This document shows, one piece after another, positions 28,437-38,008 of a stretch of 64,000 bases of DNA (position 1 is the first letter of the stretch; every line of letters begins with the position of its first letter). The position numbers and the translations under genes are program-made. The DNA lies in assembly GCA_021323735.1 (NCBI GenBank), contig JAJPKM010000006.1, positions 1 through 64,000 on the forward strand, written 5' to 3'. Source of the DNA: Gammaproteobacteria bacterium (GTDB lineage Bacteria; Pseudomonadota; Gammaproteobacteria; Steroidobacterales; Steroidobacteraceae). A model generated the notes under the pieces. The model searched no databases and was not told the origin of the DNA. It saw nothing but the letters and a program-made list of their open reading frames with translations.

Positions 28437-30251
28437 ATGTTTCGTGTCGCAGCAGCCTCGGTATTGCTCCTTGGATTTTCGCCCGTCCGCGCAGACGACG
28501 TGCAAGCCCTGATACAGAAGTACGTTTCGTGGCGCGGCGGCGCGGCTTTTGAGGCGATGCAGTCATTCCACGAGGAGGGGCGAATTCGCTCGGGTGGCGA
28601 AAGCGGTCGCTTCGAACACTGGCGAGCCAGCGACGGACGGTTTCGTCAGCACGGCAAGCTTGGCCTCATCGCGAACGATGAAGCGGTGACGCCGGATGCG
28701 AACTGGACCAAGAACACCAGCGGTCAGATCGAGGATATCGGCGACAATGGCGAAAGCGATCGCCGCCTCACCTTCTTGACCTTCGCCATGCGCGCCGAAC
28801 CTCGCGACGGTGTGCGCTATGCCCTGCTTGCTCCCGAACAGCGTGAAGGCCGGACCTGGGAAGTGGTTCGAGTCAGGTTCGGCGGTGCCGATACCTACGA
28901 CCTATTCATCGACGGTGGGACCGGCGAATTGCTGGGCGAGCGGATCACCGAGGACCAACAAATCCGCTTCGTCCGATACGATGACTGGCGCATGGTCTCC
29001 GGTGTCCGCATGCCCTTCGGCGAACACGACAGGGGCGCGAACCCCGCGGACGACCAAGACCTGCGGGCGCGCGCGATTCAGATCAATCTTCCGCTGCCTG
29101 CGGCCCTTTTTGCGCGCCCGGCGTCAGTACGACTCTGGCATTTTGCCGCTGGCCGACGCTCCACGGGCTGGATGGACTTCGAATTCTTCGACGGCGAGCG
29201 AATATTCATTCCCTCGACGGTCAATGGCCACGCGGTCAAGCTGATACTCGACAGCGGCGCTGGCATTTCGGTGCTGGACAGCGCGTTTGCCAAGAGCGCG
29301 AACATCAAGGGGGGTGGTTCCCTCGGCGTCATGGGCGTGGGCGGCAACAGCACCATGCAGCTGGCACCCAATCTTCAGGTCAAGATGGGTGCGCTGACCT
29401 TGAGTCCCATCACCGCCGGCTTGATCGATCTGTCGGGGGTGAGTGCCGACATGGGTCATCCGTTGCCGCTGGTCCTGGGCAAGGAGGTTCTCAATCAACT
29501 GGTAATCGACATCGATTTCCAGCGCCACAGAATAGCGTTCCGCGATCCGCAGGGCTTTTCAGGCCCCCCGGGCGCCGTGCGCCTGGAACTGGGAAGACAT
29601 AGCGACAACCATACCGTCCCAGTCTCCGTAGACGGCGCGGCTCCCGTTCCATTCGATTTCGATCTCGGCAACGGATCGCCGCTGATTGTCTACGCGGCCT
29701 ACCGAGATCAAGCTCATCTGCTCGATGGAAAGCGTCAATCTCTCACTCTGACCGGTGGTGTCGGCGGTGCCCATCCGGACAAGATGGCCATGGTCGACTC
29801 CATCGCCCTGGGCGGCGTTCAGCTGACCGAAATTCCAGCGGCCTTTCCGGATGCGGGCAGTGACGCCGTGAGTTCCGACCGCAGCGCCGGCAATATCGGG
29901 CTGCCGGTCTTCAAGCGTTTTCGGCTGATGACGGACTACCCGCACAACGCTATATGGCTCATCCCAGACGCCGGCGCCTTGGCAGAACCGTTTCCCAAGG
30001 GTCGGTCCGGACTCAATGTGACTCCCGCGGGTGATCGTCTGAAGGTGCTGCTGGTCGCTCCCGGCAGTCCGGCGGCGCAGTCCGGCTGGAAGGAAGGCGA
30101 CGAGATCACCGCAATCGACGGCCAGAAGATCGGTCCCGCCTACTCAGGCTCATCCCTGTCGTGGTGGGCGGAGGGGCCGGCCGGAACGGAGATCACCCTG
30201 GGTCTGGCCGATGGATCGACTCGGAAGCTCACGCTGGCGGATTATTTTTGA
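28437..30251 (+). CDS. Secreted retropepsin-like aspartic protease with C-terminal PDZ domain
   Basis: 604 aa. Signal peptide 1-19 (cleavage after SPVRA). Residues about 20-230 form an outer-membrane-lipoprotein-like sorting domain. Two pepsin-like lobes follow: catalytic-type LILDSGAGISVLD at about residue 275, and a second lobe with DFDLGNGSPLIVY where the Asp-x-Gly is altered to D-L-G-N-G. A PDZ-like domain at about 520-600 (LLVAPGSPAAQSGWKEGDEITAIDG) ends the protein. Likely a periplasmic protease or peptide-binding protein. SD-like GGAG lies 8 nt before the ATG. Not part of the usual mutS-pncC neighbourhood. Confidence 0.82.
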   Translation: MFRVAAASVLLLGFSPVRADDVQALIQKYVSWRGGAAFEAMQSFHEEGRIRSGGESGRFEHWRASDGRFRQHGKLGLIANDEAVTPDANWTKNTSGQIEDIGDNGESDRRLTFLTFAMRAEPRDGVRYALLAPEQREGRTWEVVRVRFGGADTYDLFIDGGTGELLGERITEDQQIRFVRYDDWRMVSGVRMPFGEHDRGANPADDQDLRARAIQINLPLPAALFARPASVRLWHFAAGRRSTGWMDFEFFDGERIFIPSTVNGHAVKLILDSGAGISVLDSAFAKSANIKGGGSLGVMGVGGNSTMQLAPNLQVKMGALTLSPITAGLIDLSGVSADMGHPLPLVLGKEVLNQLVIDIDFQRHRIAFRDPQGFSGPPGAVRLELGRHSDNHTVPVSVDGAAPVPFDFDLGNGSPLIVYAAYRDQAHLLDGKRQSLTLTGGVGGAHPDKMAMVDSIALGGVQLTEIPAAFPDAGSDAVSSDRSAGNIGLPVFKRFRLMTDYPHNAIWLIPDAGALAEPFPKGRSGLNVTPAGDRLKVLLVAPGSPAAQSGWKEGDEITAIDGQKIGPAYSGSSLSWWAEGPAGTEITLGLADGSTRKLTLADYF

Positions 30252-30415
30252 GGCAGGGGCGAAGATGAAAAAGCTGTATTCGCTCGATCGACTTCTCGTT
30301 TCTGCCGGGCGCAAATTGAATGAGGCAGGTTGTCCGACTGGGATCGAAGCCGACTGAAGCAGCGCCGGATATCGCGTGATCCCGAGCGCAGTTTCAAACG
30401 GGTAGACTACCTTCG

Positions 30416-30913
30416 ATGACGGACAGCGATGCCAGATTGAAGCGTCTTGCCGCTCGCTTAGGTAAGCGCCTGCTCAAAGAGCGTTGTCATGTGGTGACGG
30501 CGGAGTCCTGCACCGGCGGTTGGATTGCCAAGGTCTTGACGGACATCGCCGGCAGCTCGCAGTGGTTCACCGAAGGATTCGTGACCTACAGCAATCAGTC
30601 AAAGATCCGGCGCCTAGGTGTACCGCGTGCGGTACTGGAAAAGCACGGTGCGGTCAGCGAAGAGACGGTGCGCGCCATGGCCGCAGGGGCGCTGCACCGA
30701 TCGAGCGCGCACATCGCCGTCGCGGTGACCGGCATTGCGGGGCCTGGTGGGGCGGTTCCCGGAAAACCTGTGGGGACCGTCTGGTTGGGATGGGCCACGC
30801 GTCGTGGCCGCGCAATACGCATCCGTACGCAACTCAGGCGCTTTCGCGGTGACCGTAACTCGGTGCGCCGAAAAACGGTTCGAGCGGCGCTTCAAGGGTT
30901 GCTCGCGCGGTAA
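30416..30913 (+). CDS. pncC: Nicotinamide-nucleotide amidohydrolase (CinA C-terminal domain)
   Basis: 165 aa, stand-alone CinA C-terminal domain without the N-terminal MoaB-like part. Motifs: TAESCTGGWIAKVLTDIAGSS, GFVTYSNQSKIRRLGV, VAVTGIAGPGG and KPVGTVWLGW. It deamidates NMN to NaMN in the pyridine nucleotide cycle. Conserved upstream neighbour of recA in Gammaproteobacteria. Confidence 0.92.
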   Translation: MTDSDARLKRLAARLGKRLLKERCHVVTAESCTGGWIAKVLTDIAGSSQWFTEGFVTYSNQSKIRRLGVPRAVLEKHGAVSEETVRAMAAGALHRSSAHIAVAVTGIAGPGGAVPGKPVGTVWLGWATRRGRAIRIRTQLRRFRGDRNSVRRKTVRAALQGLLAR

Positions 30914-30951
30914 CCTTCGCATTGAAAGCTAAGGGCTCTCAAGGAGGCTCG

Positions 30952-31458
30952 ATGCGATTATTCTTTGCGCTGCGGCCGGATACCGATGCCGCGGCGCGCC
31001 TAGCCGACGTCGGTGCGAAGTTAGACCTCCAAGTGCCGGGCCGCCGGGTACACCCAAAGAACCATCACGTGACGCTGGCCTTCCTCGGCGAGGTTCCCGA
31101 CTCGCAGCTTGCGCTCCTTGAGAGGGCCGGCAGATCCGCTCGAGCACGACGCTTCACCCTGGCATTCGATTCACTGGAATATTGGCCGCAGTCGCAAGTC
31201 GTGGTCGCCGCCGCTCGGGAATCTCCCTCGGAGCTGCTTCGTCTGGCAGCACAGCTGCACGCCGCGACCGGATTGCCGCCGCAGCGGCTGCGTGCGCATG
31301 TCACCCTGGCGAGAAAGATGGCGCAAGCCCCTGTGCTGCAAGCCATCCCTACGATTTGCTGGGACGCAGTGAGCTTTTCGCTGATTCGCTCCGTCACCAG
31401 CGGTGCGGAGTCGGCTTATACAGTAGTCCATACCTGGCCACTACTGGACGAAATGTAA
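30952..31458 (+). CDS. thpR: RNA 2',3'-cyclic phosphodiesterase (2H family, ThpR/LigT)
   Basis: 168 aa with the two HxTL/x catalytic motifs of 2H phosphoesterases, HHVTLAFLG and AHVTLARKM. Start at 30952 follows a strong AAGGAGG with a 4-nt spacer; an in-frame ATG at 30922 lacks one. It hydrolyses 2',3'-cyclic phosphate RNA ends and ligates half-tRNAs in vitro. Lies between pncC and recA, in line with the recA operon. Confidence 0.9.
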   Translation: MRLFFALRPDTDAAARLADVGAKLDLQVPGRRVHPKNHHVTLAFLGEVPDSQLALLERAGRSARARRFTLAFDSLEYWPQSQVVVAAARESPSELLRLAAQLHAATGLPPQRLRAHVTLARKMAQAPVLQAIPTICWDAVSFSLIRSVTSGAESAYTVVHTWPLLDEM

Positions 31459-31551
31459 GTTGCGCGAAAACTCTACGAATTCATTGCATATGAGGTGAGC
31501 GTCGAGCGCTGAATATGAAATAATGGCGCCACACCTTGTTGAGGAATGTCT

Positions 31552-32583
31552 ATGGAAGAGAATCGCAAGAAAGCTCTCGCTGCCGCGCTGAGCCAGATAG
31601 AAAAGCAATTCGGCAAAGGCTCGGTGATGCGCCTGGGCGACGCCGGCGCAACCTACGAGGTGGAGTCCATCCCCACCGGTTCATTGGGCCTCGATATCGC
31701 ACTCGGTGTCGGCGGCATTCCGCGGGGACGGGTCATCGAAATCTTCGGACCTGAATCCTCGGGAAAAACCACCCTGACCCTGGCCATCATTGCCTCTGCG
31801 CAGGCCAACGGTGGCACCGCGGCTTTCGTCGATGCCGAGCATGCGCTCGATCCGGTGTACGCGGAAAAATTAGGCGTCAAAGTCAATGATCTGTTGGTGT
31901 CCCAACCGGATACCGGAGAGCAGGCACTGGAAATCACCGACATGTTGGTGCGCTCCGGTGCGGTGGATGTGGTGGTGGTCGACTCGGTCGCGGCGCTCAC
32001 ACCGAAAGCCGAAATCGAAGGGGAAATGGGCGATCAGCACATGGGCTTGCAGGCGCGCCTGATGTCCCAGGCGCTGCGTAAATTGACCGGCAATATCAAG
32101 CGCTCGAACACCATCGTCATTTTCATCAACCAGATCCGCATGAAGATCGGCGTCATGTTCGGAAATCCCGAGACGACCACCGGCGGTAACGCCCTGAAAT
32201 TCTATTCCTCCGTGCGCATGGACATTCGGCGCATCGGGGCCATCAAGAACGGCGAGGAAGTGGTAGGTTCCATGACCCGCGTCAAGGTCGTCAAGAACAA
32301 GGTGGCGCCGCCGTTCCGCGAAACGGAATTCGAGATCATGTACGGCACCGGGATTTCCAAGGAGGGCGAGCTCATCGAATTGGGTGTCCTACACAATCTG
32401 GTCGAAAAATCCGGCTCCTGGTACAGCTACAAAGGCGAGCGGATCGGACAGGGTAAGGACAACACGCGCGTTTTCTTACAGCAGCACCCGGAGATTGCCA
32501 AGGATATCGAGGCGCAGGTTCGCGCCAAGCTGATTCCGGAAAAGGCGACCATGAATCGGGGTGACGACGTCAAAGAGGCCTAA
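31552..32583 (+). CDS. recA: Recombinase RecA
   Basis: 343 aa. N-terminal [20 protein letters not shown], Walker [10 protein letters not shown], Walker [11 protein letters not shown], the L1 [14 protein letters not shown] and L2 [18 protein letters not shown] loops, and an acidic C-terminus. Drives homologous recombination and LexA cleavage. Two in-frame ATGs exist. The second, at 31552, has GAGGA at 6 nt and matches the Pseudomonas-type start; the first (31546) abuts the GAGGA. I could not see a convincing LexA box upstream. Confidence 0.97.
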   Translation: MEENRKKALAAALSQIEKQFGKGSVMRLGDAGATYEVESIPTGSLGLDIALGVGGIPRGRVIEIFGPESSGKTTLTLAIIASAQANGGTAAFVDAEHALDPVYAEKLGVKVNDLLVSQPDTGEQALEITDMLVRSGAVDVVVVDSVAALTPKAEIEGEMGDQHMGLQARLMSQALRKLTGNIKRSNTIVIFINQIRMKIGVMFGNPETTTGGNALKFYSSVRMDIRRIGAIKNGEEVVGSMTRVKVVKNKVAPPFRETEFEIMYGTGISKEGELIELGVLHNLVEKSGSWYSYKGERIGQGKDNTRVFLQQHPEIAKDIEAQVRAKLIPEKATMNRGDDVKEA

Positions 32584-33070
32584 CGCCCTGGTTGGCCGGC
32601 CGGTCGAGCCATTGGATGCTCGCGGGGCGCGGATAGCCGCCCTGGATGCCCTGGCTCGGCGCGATTACGCGTCCGAGGATTTACGCGTTAAACTGCTCGA
32701 GAAGGGTTACGATGCGGCTGTCGTGTCGCCCCTGATCGACGCGCTGCGCGACGAAAAATTACTCGATGATCGGCGATACCTTGAAAACTTCGTGGCCTAT
32801 CACGCTGCGAGAGGCCAAGGACCGCTTCGCGTTCGTCTGGATTTGCGTCGGCACGGTTTGCAGGGGCCGGTGGTCGAGGAATACCTCGAGGCCTATCCTG
32901 ATTGGATAGCGCAGCTTCAAAAGGCGCGGCTGAAGAAATTTGGCGCCGGGTCGCCGAAGAACTACGCTGACAGGCAGCTGCAGGCGCGGTTCCTAGGTTA
33001 CCGGGGTTTCACGAGCGCCCAGATAAGAATGGCCTTAGGCTTTGACGTTGAACTTGATGCAGATAGTTAA
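32561..33070 (+). CDS. recX: RecA regulator RecX
   Basis: 169 aa. Three-helix repeats typical of Rec[41 protein letters not shown], and [16 protein letters not shown]. Binds RecA filaments and limits their growth. The GTG start overlaps the recA 3' end by 23 nt, implying translational coupling; a later start cannot be excluded. Confidence 0.9.
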   Translation: MTTSKRPNALVGRPVEPLDARGARIAALDALARRDYASEDLRVKLLEKGYDAAVVSPLIDALRDEKLLDDRRYLENFVAYHAARGQGPLRVRLDLRRHGLQGPVVEEYLEAYPDWIAQLQKARLKKFGAGSPKNYADRQLQARFLGYRGFTSAQIRMALGFDVELDADS

Positions 33071-33076
33071 AGACAT

Positions 33077-35704
33077 ATGAAACGCGACGCACGACTGAGA
33101 TCGATGACCACCTCGGAGATCCGGGCCAGTTTTCTGGAATTTTTCCGCAAGAACGGCCATGCGGTATTGCCGTCGAGTTCACTCGTCCCGGTGAATGACC
33201 AAACTCTGCTGTTCACCAACGCCGGTATGGTGCAGTTCAAGGATTTGTTTCTCGGCAAGGACGTGCGTGACTATTCGCGCGCGGCCACCTCGCAGCGTTG
33301 CGTGCGGGCGGGCGGCAAGCACAATGACCTGGAAAACGTCGGCTATACCGCACGTCACCATACATTCTTCGAGATGCTGGGTAATTTCAGCTTTGGCGAC
33401 TACTTCAAGCGAGAGGCGATACACTTCGCCTGGAACTTCATCACCGGCACGCTGGAAATACCGAAGGACCGTCTGTGGGTGACGGTATACACCGAAGACG
33501 ATGAAGCCGAGCGCATCTGGGTCGAGGAAATCGGCATCGATCCCACCCGCTGCACTCGGATGGGCGAGAAGTCTAATTTTTGGGCGATGGGCGACACCGG
33601 ACCGTGCGGGCCGTGCTCCGAAATATTCTATGATCACGGCCCAGAGATTCCTGGCGGCCCGCCAGGGAGCCCCGACGAGGACGGCGATCGCTATGTCGAG
33701 ATATGGAATCTCGTGTTCATGCAGTACGATCGTTCGCCGGATGGGGTACTGGTTCCGCTTCCGAAGCCGTCGGTCGATACCGGCATGGGTCTTGAACGCG
33801 TTGCTGCCGTGATGCAGGGCGTCCACAGCAACTACGACATCGATCTGTTCAAATCGTTGATTCGCGCCGCCGCGGAAATCACGGGAACCGAGGACCTCGA
33901 GTCGTCCAGCCTGCGCGTGATCGCCGATCATATCCGCGCCTGTACGTTTCTGATCATCGACGGCGTGGTGCCGTCGAATGAAGGCCGCGGCTATGTTCTG
34001 CGGCGCATCATCCGGCGTGCGATTCGCCACGGCTACAAATTGGGCCAGACACAACCGTTTTTCCACAAGCTGGTACCGAGCTTGGTGAGGGAAATGGGCT
34101 CCTATTACGCCGAACTGGTGAGCGGCGGGCCGCGTGCCGCGCAAATACTTTCCCAAGAGGAAACTCGATTCGCCGAGACGCTGGCCACCGGCATGGCGCT
34201 GCTCGACGCAGAAACGGCAAAACTGACCTCTTCCGTGATTCCCGGCGAGACGGTCTTCCGTCTGTACGACACCTATGGATTTCCGGCGGATCTGACCGCG
34301 GATATTGCGCGTGAACGAGGCCTTAGCATCGATCAGGCAGGCTTCGATGTCGCCATGGAGGCCCAACGCGGTCGTGCGCGGGCCGCGAGCAAATTCGGCG
34401 CGGAGTCGCGCGATTCGATCAAGCTCTCCGGCAAGACTGACTTCTCCGGCTACAGTCGTCTCGTCGACGGCGCACAAGTCACGGCTCTGATATTAGATGG
34501 CGCCATCGTTGATGGCTTGAAACCCGGACAAGAGGCTCAGGTCATCCTCGATCACACACCGTTCTACGCGGAAAGCGGCGGCCAGATCGGCGATACGGGC
34601 GTGATCAAAAGCGCTGGTGCGTGTTTTGCGGTGCGCGACACGCGGAAAATCGGCGCATCGTTTTCGCACATCGGAGTACTCGAGAGCGGTGAACTGCGTG
34701 TGGGTGATGCAGTGGATGCTCAGGTTGACGGTGAGCGTCGCAACGCGATTGCGCTCAACCACTCAGCGACCCATCTGTTACACGCGGCATTGAGGAAGAT
34801 TCTTGGTACGCACGTCGAACAGAAAGGTTCGTTGGTCGCCGCCGACCGGCTGCGATTCGATTTCTCGCACACCCAAGCGCTATCGCCCGAAGAATTGCGC
34901 CAGGTCGAGGACCTGGTGAATTCGACGATCAGGAAGAATGCGCCGGTTGAGACACGTGTGATGGCTTTGGACGATGCCGTGGCTGCTGGTGCGATGTCGC
35001 TGTTCGGCGAGAAGTATGAGAGCGACGTCCGTGTTCTATCGATCGGTGATTTCTCGATGGAGCTTTGCGGCGGCACTCACGTCGAACGTGCCGGCGACAT
35101 CGGCTTATTCAAGATCACCGCGGAGTCGGGAGTCGCAGCCGGCGTTCGCCGTCTGGAAGCTCTCACCGGCAGGGCAGCCTATGAGTGGGTGGTGCACACC
35201 GATCAGGTCCTGCGCGATATTGCTGCGTTGCTGCGGGGCAGCCGCGAGGATGTGGACGAGAAAGTGCGCGAACTCGTCGAGCGCTCCCGCCGGTTGGAAA
35301 AAGAGGTGCAGCAGCTCAAATCGAAGCTGGCGAGCGGTCATGGCGGCGATTTGACATCTCGCGCCAAGGACGTCGGCGGCGTCAAAGTTCTGGCCGTGCA
35401 GATCGAGGGTGCCGATGTCAGGGCGTTGCGGGAAGCCATGGATCAGCTCAAGGGCAAGCTGGGCTCTTCGGTGATTGTCCTGGCGAGCGTCCAAGACGGC
35501 AAAGTGGTGCTGGTGGCAGGCGTTTCGGATGATTTAATCGAGCGGATGAAAGCTGGTGAAATCGCCGGGCTCGTGGCCGCGGAGGTTGGAGGCCGCGGCG
35601 GTGGGCGCGCGGACTTTGCTCAGGCGGGCGGCACGCAACCCGAGAATTTGGGGGCGGCGCTCGCCCGCGTCGAATCCCTGGTACGCAGCCGGCTGTCCAA
35701 TTGA
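33077..35704 (+). CDS. alaS: Alanyl-tRNA synthetase
   Basis: 875 aa, full length. Class II core (motif 2 region [21 protein letters not shown]), the editing domain zinc site HSATHLLHA with [13 protein letters not shown], and the C-Ala domain ending [17 protein letters not shown]. Charges tRNA-Ala. Starts 6 nt after recX. An internal ATG at 33104 ([14 protein letters not shown]) aligns better with the usual family start, so the first nine residues are uncertain. Confidence 0.97.
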   Translation: MKRDARLRSMTTSEIRASFLEFFRKNGHAVLPSSSLVPVNDQTLLFTNAGMVQFKDLFLGKDVRDYSRAATSQRCVRAGGKHNDLENVGYTARHHTFFEMLGNFSFGDYFKREAIHFAWNFITGTLEIPKDRLWVTVYTEDDEAERIWVEEIGIDPTRCTRMGEKSNFWAMGDTGPCGPCSEIFYDHGPEIPGGPPGSPDEDGDRYVEIWNLVFMQYDRSPDGVLVPLPKPSVDTGMGLERVAAVMQGVHSNYDIDLFKSLIRAAAEITGTEDLESSSLRVIADHIRACTFLIIDGVVPSNEGRGYVLRRIIRRAIRHGYKLGQTQPFFHKLVPSLVREMGSYYAELVSGGPRAAQILSQEETRFAETLATGMALLDAETAKLTSSVIPGETVFRLYDTYGFPADLTADIARERGLSIDQAGFDVAMEAQRGRARAASKFGAESRDSIKLSGKTDFSGYSRLVDGAQVTALILDGAIVDGLKPGQEAQVILDHTPFYAESGGQIGDTGVIKSAGACFAVRDTRKIGASFSHIGVLESGELRVGDAVDAQVDGERRNAIALNHSATHLLHAALRKILGTHVEQKGSLVAADRLRFDFSHTQALSPEELRQVEDLVNSTIRKNAPVETRVMALDDAVAAGAMSLFGEKYESDVRVLSIGDFSMELCGGTHVERAGDIGLFKITAESGVAAGVRRLEALTGRAAYEWVVHTDQVLRDIAALLRGSREDVDEKVRELVERSRRLEKEVQQLKSKLASGHGGDLTSRAKDVGGVKVLAVQIEGADVRALREAMDQLKGKLGSSVIVLASVQDGKVVLVAGVSDDLIERMKAGEIAGLVAAEVGGRGGGRADFAQAGGTQPENLGAALARVESLVRSRLSN

Positions 35705-35864
35705 GCGATTGTTTGTTCCGACACAAAGATGCAACAAATGCTATTGGTATTCTTGTATTCTTCGCGCATCGGCTGAAGAATTCCTCTCGGCATCTGATTG
35801 ACGCGATGCAATGTGCAACGCAGTACATTTCGCTGCTCAAGTGCCAGTAGCAAGGAGCTAGATT

Positions 35865-36083
35865 ATGTTGATATTGACGAGGCGTGTCGGCGAGACCGTA
35901 ATGATCGGCAATGAAGTTACGGTGACCGTATTGGGCGTGAAGGGCAATCAGGTTCGGATCGGTGTCAACGCACCGAAGGACGTGGCTGTCCATCGCGAAG
36001 AAATTTACGAACGGATCAAGCGCGAACAAGATCAAGATCCCAGGATGGGCGCATCGGTCAACAAGATTGTCGATGACGCTTGA
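35865..36083 (+). CDS. csrA: Carbon storage regulator CsrA/RsmA
   Basis: 72 aa. Canonical [20 protein letters not shown] followed by [16 protein letters not shown] and [12 protein letters not shown], with the RNA-binding Arg44-region intact; the C-terminal tail is about ten residues longer than in E. coli. It binds GGA motifs in mRNA leaders to control translation. Strong SD AAGGAGC, which itself contains a GGA. Conserved position after alaS and before tRNA-Ser/tRNA-Arg. Confidence 0.96.
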   Translation: MLILTRRVGETVMIGNEVTVTVLGVKGNQVRIGVNAPKDVAVHREEIYERIKREQDQDPRMGASVNKIVDDA

Positions 36084-36106
36084 CCTAGGCGGTTAGTCCT
36101 TTCGCT

Positions 36107-36135
36107 TTGCCTAGACCGCTCGGGGCGGGTATCAT
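36107..36135 (+). promoter_or_regulatory. Sigma-70 promoter of tRNA-Ser
   Basis: TTGCCT (36107-36112), a 17-bp spacer and TATCAT (36130-36135), followed by a GC-rich discriminator (CCCGCGC) like those of stringently controlled stable-RNA genes. The tRNA begins about 37 nt further on. Confidence 0.6.
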
Positions 36136-36172
36136 CCCGCGCTCCGCGAAGGCCCATTGGGTCTTAGAATCC

Positions 36173-36263
36173 GGAGAGGTGGCCGAGTGGTCGAAGGCGC
36201 GCCCCTGCTAAGGGCGTAAGGGTCAAAAGCCCTTCGAGGGTTCGAATCCCTCCCTCTCCGCCA
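36173..36263 (+). tRNA. tRNA-Ser(GCU)
   Basis: 91 nt including encoded CCA. Acceptor stem GGAGAGG/CCTCTCC, discriminator G, anticodon stem CGCCC/GGGCG with loop CTGCTAA (anticodon GCT at 36207-36209), a long class II variable arm (AGGG...CCCTT), and T-arm GAGGG-TTCGAAT-CCCTC. Its place after csrA is conserved in Gammaproteobacteria. Confidence 0.97.
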
Positions 36264-36324
36264 TACGGCACGACAAAGCCTGTCGGTACTTCAGTTTTTG
36301 GAGTTCTCCCAAGGCACATCGGAC

Positions 36325-36494
36325 GGGAGGGATGACATCGGAGCGTCTGCGACGGTGGTCCGGAGCGCAGCGAAGGACGAGCGGCGAAGCCGCGAGCACT
36401 AACGCGGCCGTCTGGCCGCGTTGAACGCCGAAGGTCCCTCCGACGGCGGCCCGAAGGGTGAGCGCGCAGCGCGAATAATCCCTCCCTCTCCGCC
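36325..36494 (+). repeat. Multi-hairpin element B ending in a copy of the tRNA-Ser 3' end
   Basis: An 18-bp exact copy of the tRNA-Ser 3' end (positions 36245-36262) recurs at 36477-36494. GGGAGGGAT at 36325-36333 can pair with ATCCCTCCC at 36478-36486, giving a T-arm-like outer stem. Within it lie several GC hairpins: GCGGC-GAA-GCCGC, AACGCGGCC-GTCT-GGCCGCGTT (36401-36422), CCC-GAA-GGG and CGCGC-A-GCGCG. The 3' half follows the same order of hairpins as element A at 39195-39273. No ORF with coding character covers it. Together with its flanks it fills the 463-bp stretch between the two tRNAs. Confidence 0.7.
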
Positions 36495-36615
36495 CGCGCC
36501 CGTCATCTCCGCAGGTTCCTGCTCATCCCTAAACCATTGAATTCGCCTATTTGTCGGCGACGTTTCATCGTTGGACGGTCCCGGCGTGGGGAATGGTGAT
36601 CGGCAATCGTTGTGG

Positions 36616-36621
36616 TAATAT
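36616..36621 (+). promoter_or_regulatory. Possible -10 element upstream of tRNA-Arg
   Basis: TAATAT followed by a GC-rich discriminator (TCGCGCCCC) about 105 nt before tRNA-Arg. The matching -35 (ATGGTG at 36593-36598, 17-bp spacing) is poor, so this is a weak call. Confidence 0.3.
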
Positions 36622-36726
36622 TCGCGCCCCTGACGCGGCCGGGGTGCTCTTCCTAGAGCGCCGAGGCAACTTCAGGGCAGGTCTGCTCGCTACAACCCGA
36701 GCAGGGGTAAGCGTCGATTTTCCTTT

Positions 36727-36803
36727 GCGCCCGTAGCTCAGCAGGATAGAGCGCCTGGCTACGAACCAGGAGGTCGGGAGTTCGAATCTCTCCGGGCGCG
36801 CCA
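36727..36803 (+). tRNA. tRNA-Arg(ACG)
   Basis: 77 nt including CCA. Acceptor GCGCCCG/CGGGCGC, D-arm TAGCTCAGCAGGATAGAGC, anticodon stem CCTGG/CCAGG with loop CTACGAA (anticodon ACG at 36761-36763), and T-arm GGGAG-TTCGAAT-CTCTC. A partial copy of its 3' half lies at 39168-39290, indicating use as an integration site. Confidence 0.97.
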
Positions 36804-36838
36804 ATTTCCAAACTTCGAGTAGGACTCGGAGCGTGATT

Positions 36839-37252
36839 TCAGCGCTCAAGAACCAGCTCCGTGTTTCCATACCGGAGCTGGCGCGAAAATCGTCCCTTCA
36901 CGCGCACGACGGGATTGACCGGCACCTGTGTCGAGCGGCCTTCATTGTAAGCTTGCTCGGCCGCTGTCGGCTCCCATTCGACGCCCAGCTTAGTGAGAGC
37001 CTGGCGAGCGGCGCCGGCAAAGCCGTTCGGACTGTCGAGAACGGTTGCTCCGGACAGCCTGGAAACAAAGGCCCGGCCATAAACGCCATAGCCGAGCCGC
37101 AGCAGCCGTTTCTCGCGTACAAGCTCGCGCAGGGCGCGCAGCACTTGATCCTCGCCGCCCAGATCGCGGAACTCGCGCGTCAGGAACACGGCATCCCGCC
37201 GGTGCGCTATCCGCGCCTCGACCTTGTCGCGCAATGTCATTCGATCTCGCAT
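36839..37252 (-). CDS. DUF6088 / AbiEi-like antitoxin-domain protein
   Basis: About 137 aa. N-terminal winged-helix segment LRDKVEARIAHRRDAVFLTREF and VLRALRELVREKRLLRLGYGVYGR, then a region with GFAGAARQALTKLGVEWEP and RVKGRFSRQLRYGN, as in DUF6088 proteins related to the type IV antitoxin AbiEi. No AbiEii-type nucleotidyltransferase toxin lies next to it, so it is an orphan here. Start uncertain: ATGs at 37252 and 37240, or a TTG at 37285. First gene inside the tRNA-Arg island, with an inverted repeat upstream. Confidence 0.72.
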   Translation of the reverse strand: MRDRMTLRDKVEARIAHRRDAVFLTREFRDLGGEDQVLRALRELVREKRLLRLGYGVYGRAFVSRLSGATVLDSPNGFAGAARQALTKLGVEWEPTAAEQAYNEGRSTQVPVNPVVRVKGRFSRQLRYGNTELVLER

Positions 37253-37289
37253 GTGCGGCCTATGCAAAAACCCGACATTAGTCAATCAT

Positions 37290-37315
37290 AAAAGCTGTGT
37301 AGATCAATAGCTTTT
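37290..37315. promoter_or_regulatory. Inverted repeat upstream of the DUF6088 gene
   Basis: AAAAGCT (37290-37296), 12-nt spacer, AGCTTTT (37309-37315). AbiEi-type proteins are known to repress their own operons through inverted repeats; an operator role here is inferred. Confidence 0.4.
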
Positions 37316-37332
37316 GATTTCAGCGTCTTGGC

Positions 37333-37555
37333 CTACTGTGCCGCCTTAGCCTTGCTCACCAGGTTAAGATTGATGCCCATGCAGGAGCAATGGAGGGCCT
37401 CCGCAGGCCCGCGCGCGGGCGCCACGTAAAGAAACCCGGCGCACCCGGTGCAACGGAAATGCTCTACGAGTTCTTTGTACGCTGCGACGACTGGCTCGAA
37501 ATCCAGAGGGCGTGTCCCTTGCGGGGCCGCGTGCTACTCGACGATCAGGCTTCAT
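37333..37555 (-). pseudogene. Decayed small gene with Cys-rich C-terminus
   Basis: An ATG overlapping the stop of the preceding broken gene opens MKPDRRVARGPARDTP, and a frame change then restores a coding-like stretch: LDFEPVVAAYKELVEHFRC, TGCAGFLYVAPARG and LHCSCMGINLNLVSKAKAAQ-stop (37333). The C-x2-C...C-x-C pattern suggests a zinc site. The whole is only about 70 codons, so an internal deletion is also likely. I do not recognise the family. Confidence 0.45.
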
Positions 37556-38008
37556 GCTGAGTAGCAATCTGCGACAGATACGCCTCAATGTCGCTCGACG
37601 ACACGCCCAAGGGCGCTGACCGGCCCGGATGCAGGCTTTCCATTTGCACTTGGATCATCTCCGCAACGGCGGTTCGGTCGGTCGCCGGAATGGATTCTGG
37701 CAATGGCGCCGCTCGTTCGACGTGACCTAGAATAATCTCTCGCAGACGTTCGCGAACGAAGCCCTGATAACGAAGTTCTATTGTCAGTTGTTCGGCAGTT
37801 TTGGGCCTGTGATGCGCGCCGGTCCGATATGTACCGGGTTCCTGCGCCTTCGCCAACGCGAATGAGCTCACCTTTTTCGACGAGTGCGGTCAGACGCCGG
37901 ATAAGGTTCGCCGAGGGATCTTGCGGCCGGCAAAGGCGGTATGTCTCCGGCGCCCTTATTTGGGTACCGGGCGAAATAGTTGAGAATGTGCGGGTCAACG
38001 TCGGACAT
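37545..38008 (-). pseudogene. Frameshifted winged-helix-type gene
   Basis: Coding signal passes through different frames on the minus strand: MSDVDPHILNYFARYPNKGAG, then DPSANLIRRLTALVEKGELI with RVGEGAGTRY, then TAEQLTIELRYQGFVRERL with REIILGHVER and ending ATQHEA-stop (37545). At least two frameshifts are needed, near 37930 and 37835. The middle part resembles a winged-helix reader domain as found at the end of Fic-type and related regulators. Overlaps the next decayed gene as in an operon. Function not assignable. Confidence 0.5.

Noticed and set aside
31459-31551. LexA (SOS) box upstream of recA
   Set aside because: No sequence close to the gammaproteobacterial CTGT-N8-ACAG pattern or the Xanthomonas-type site was found.
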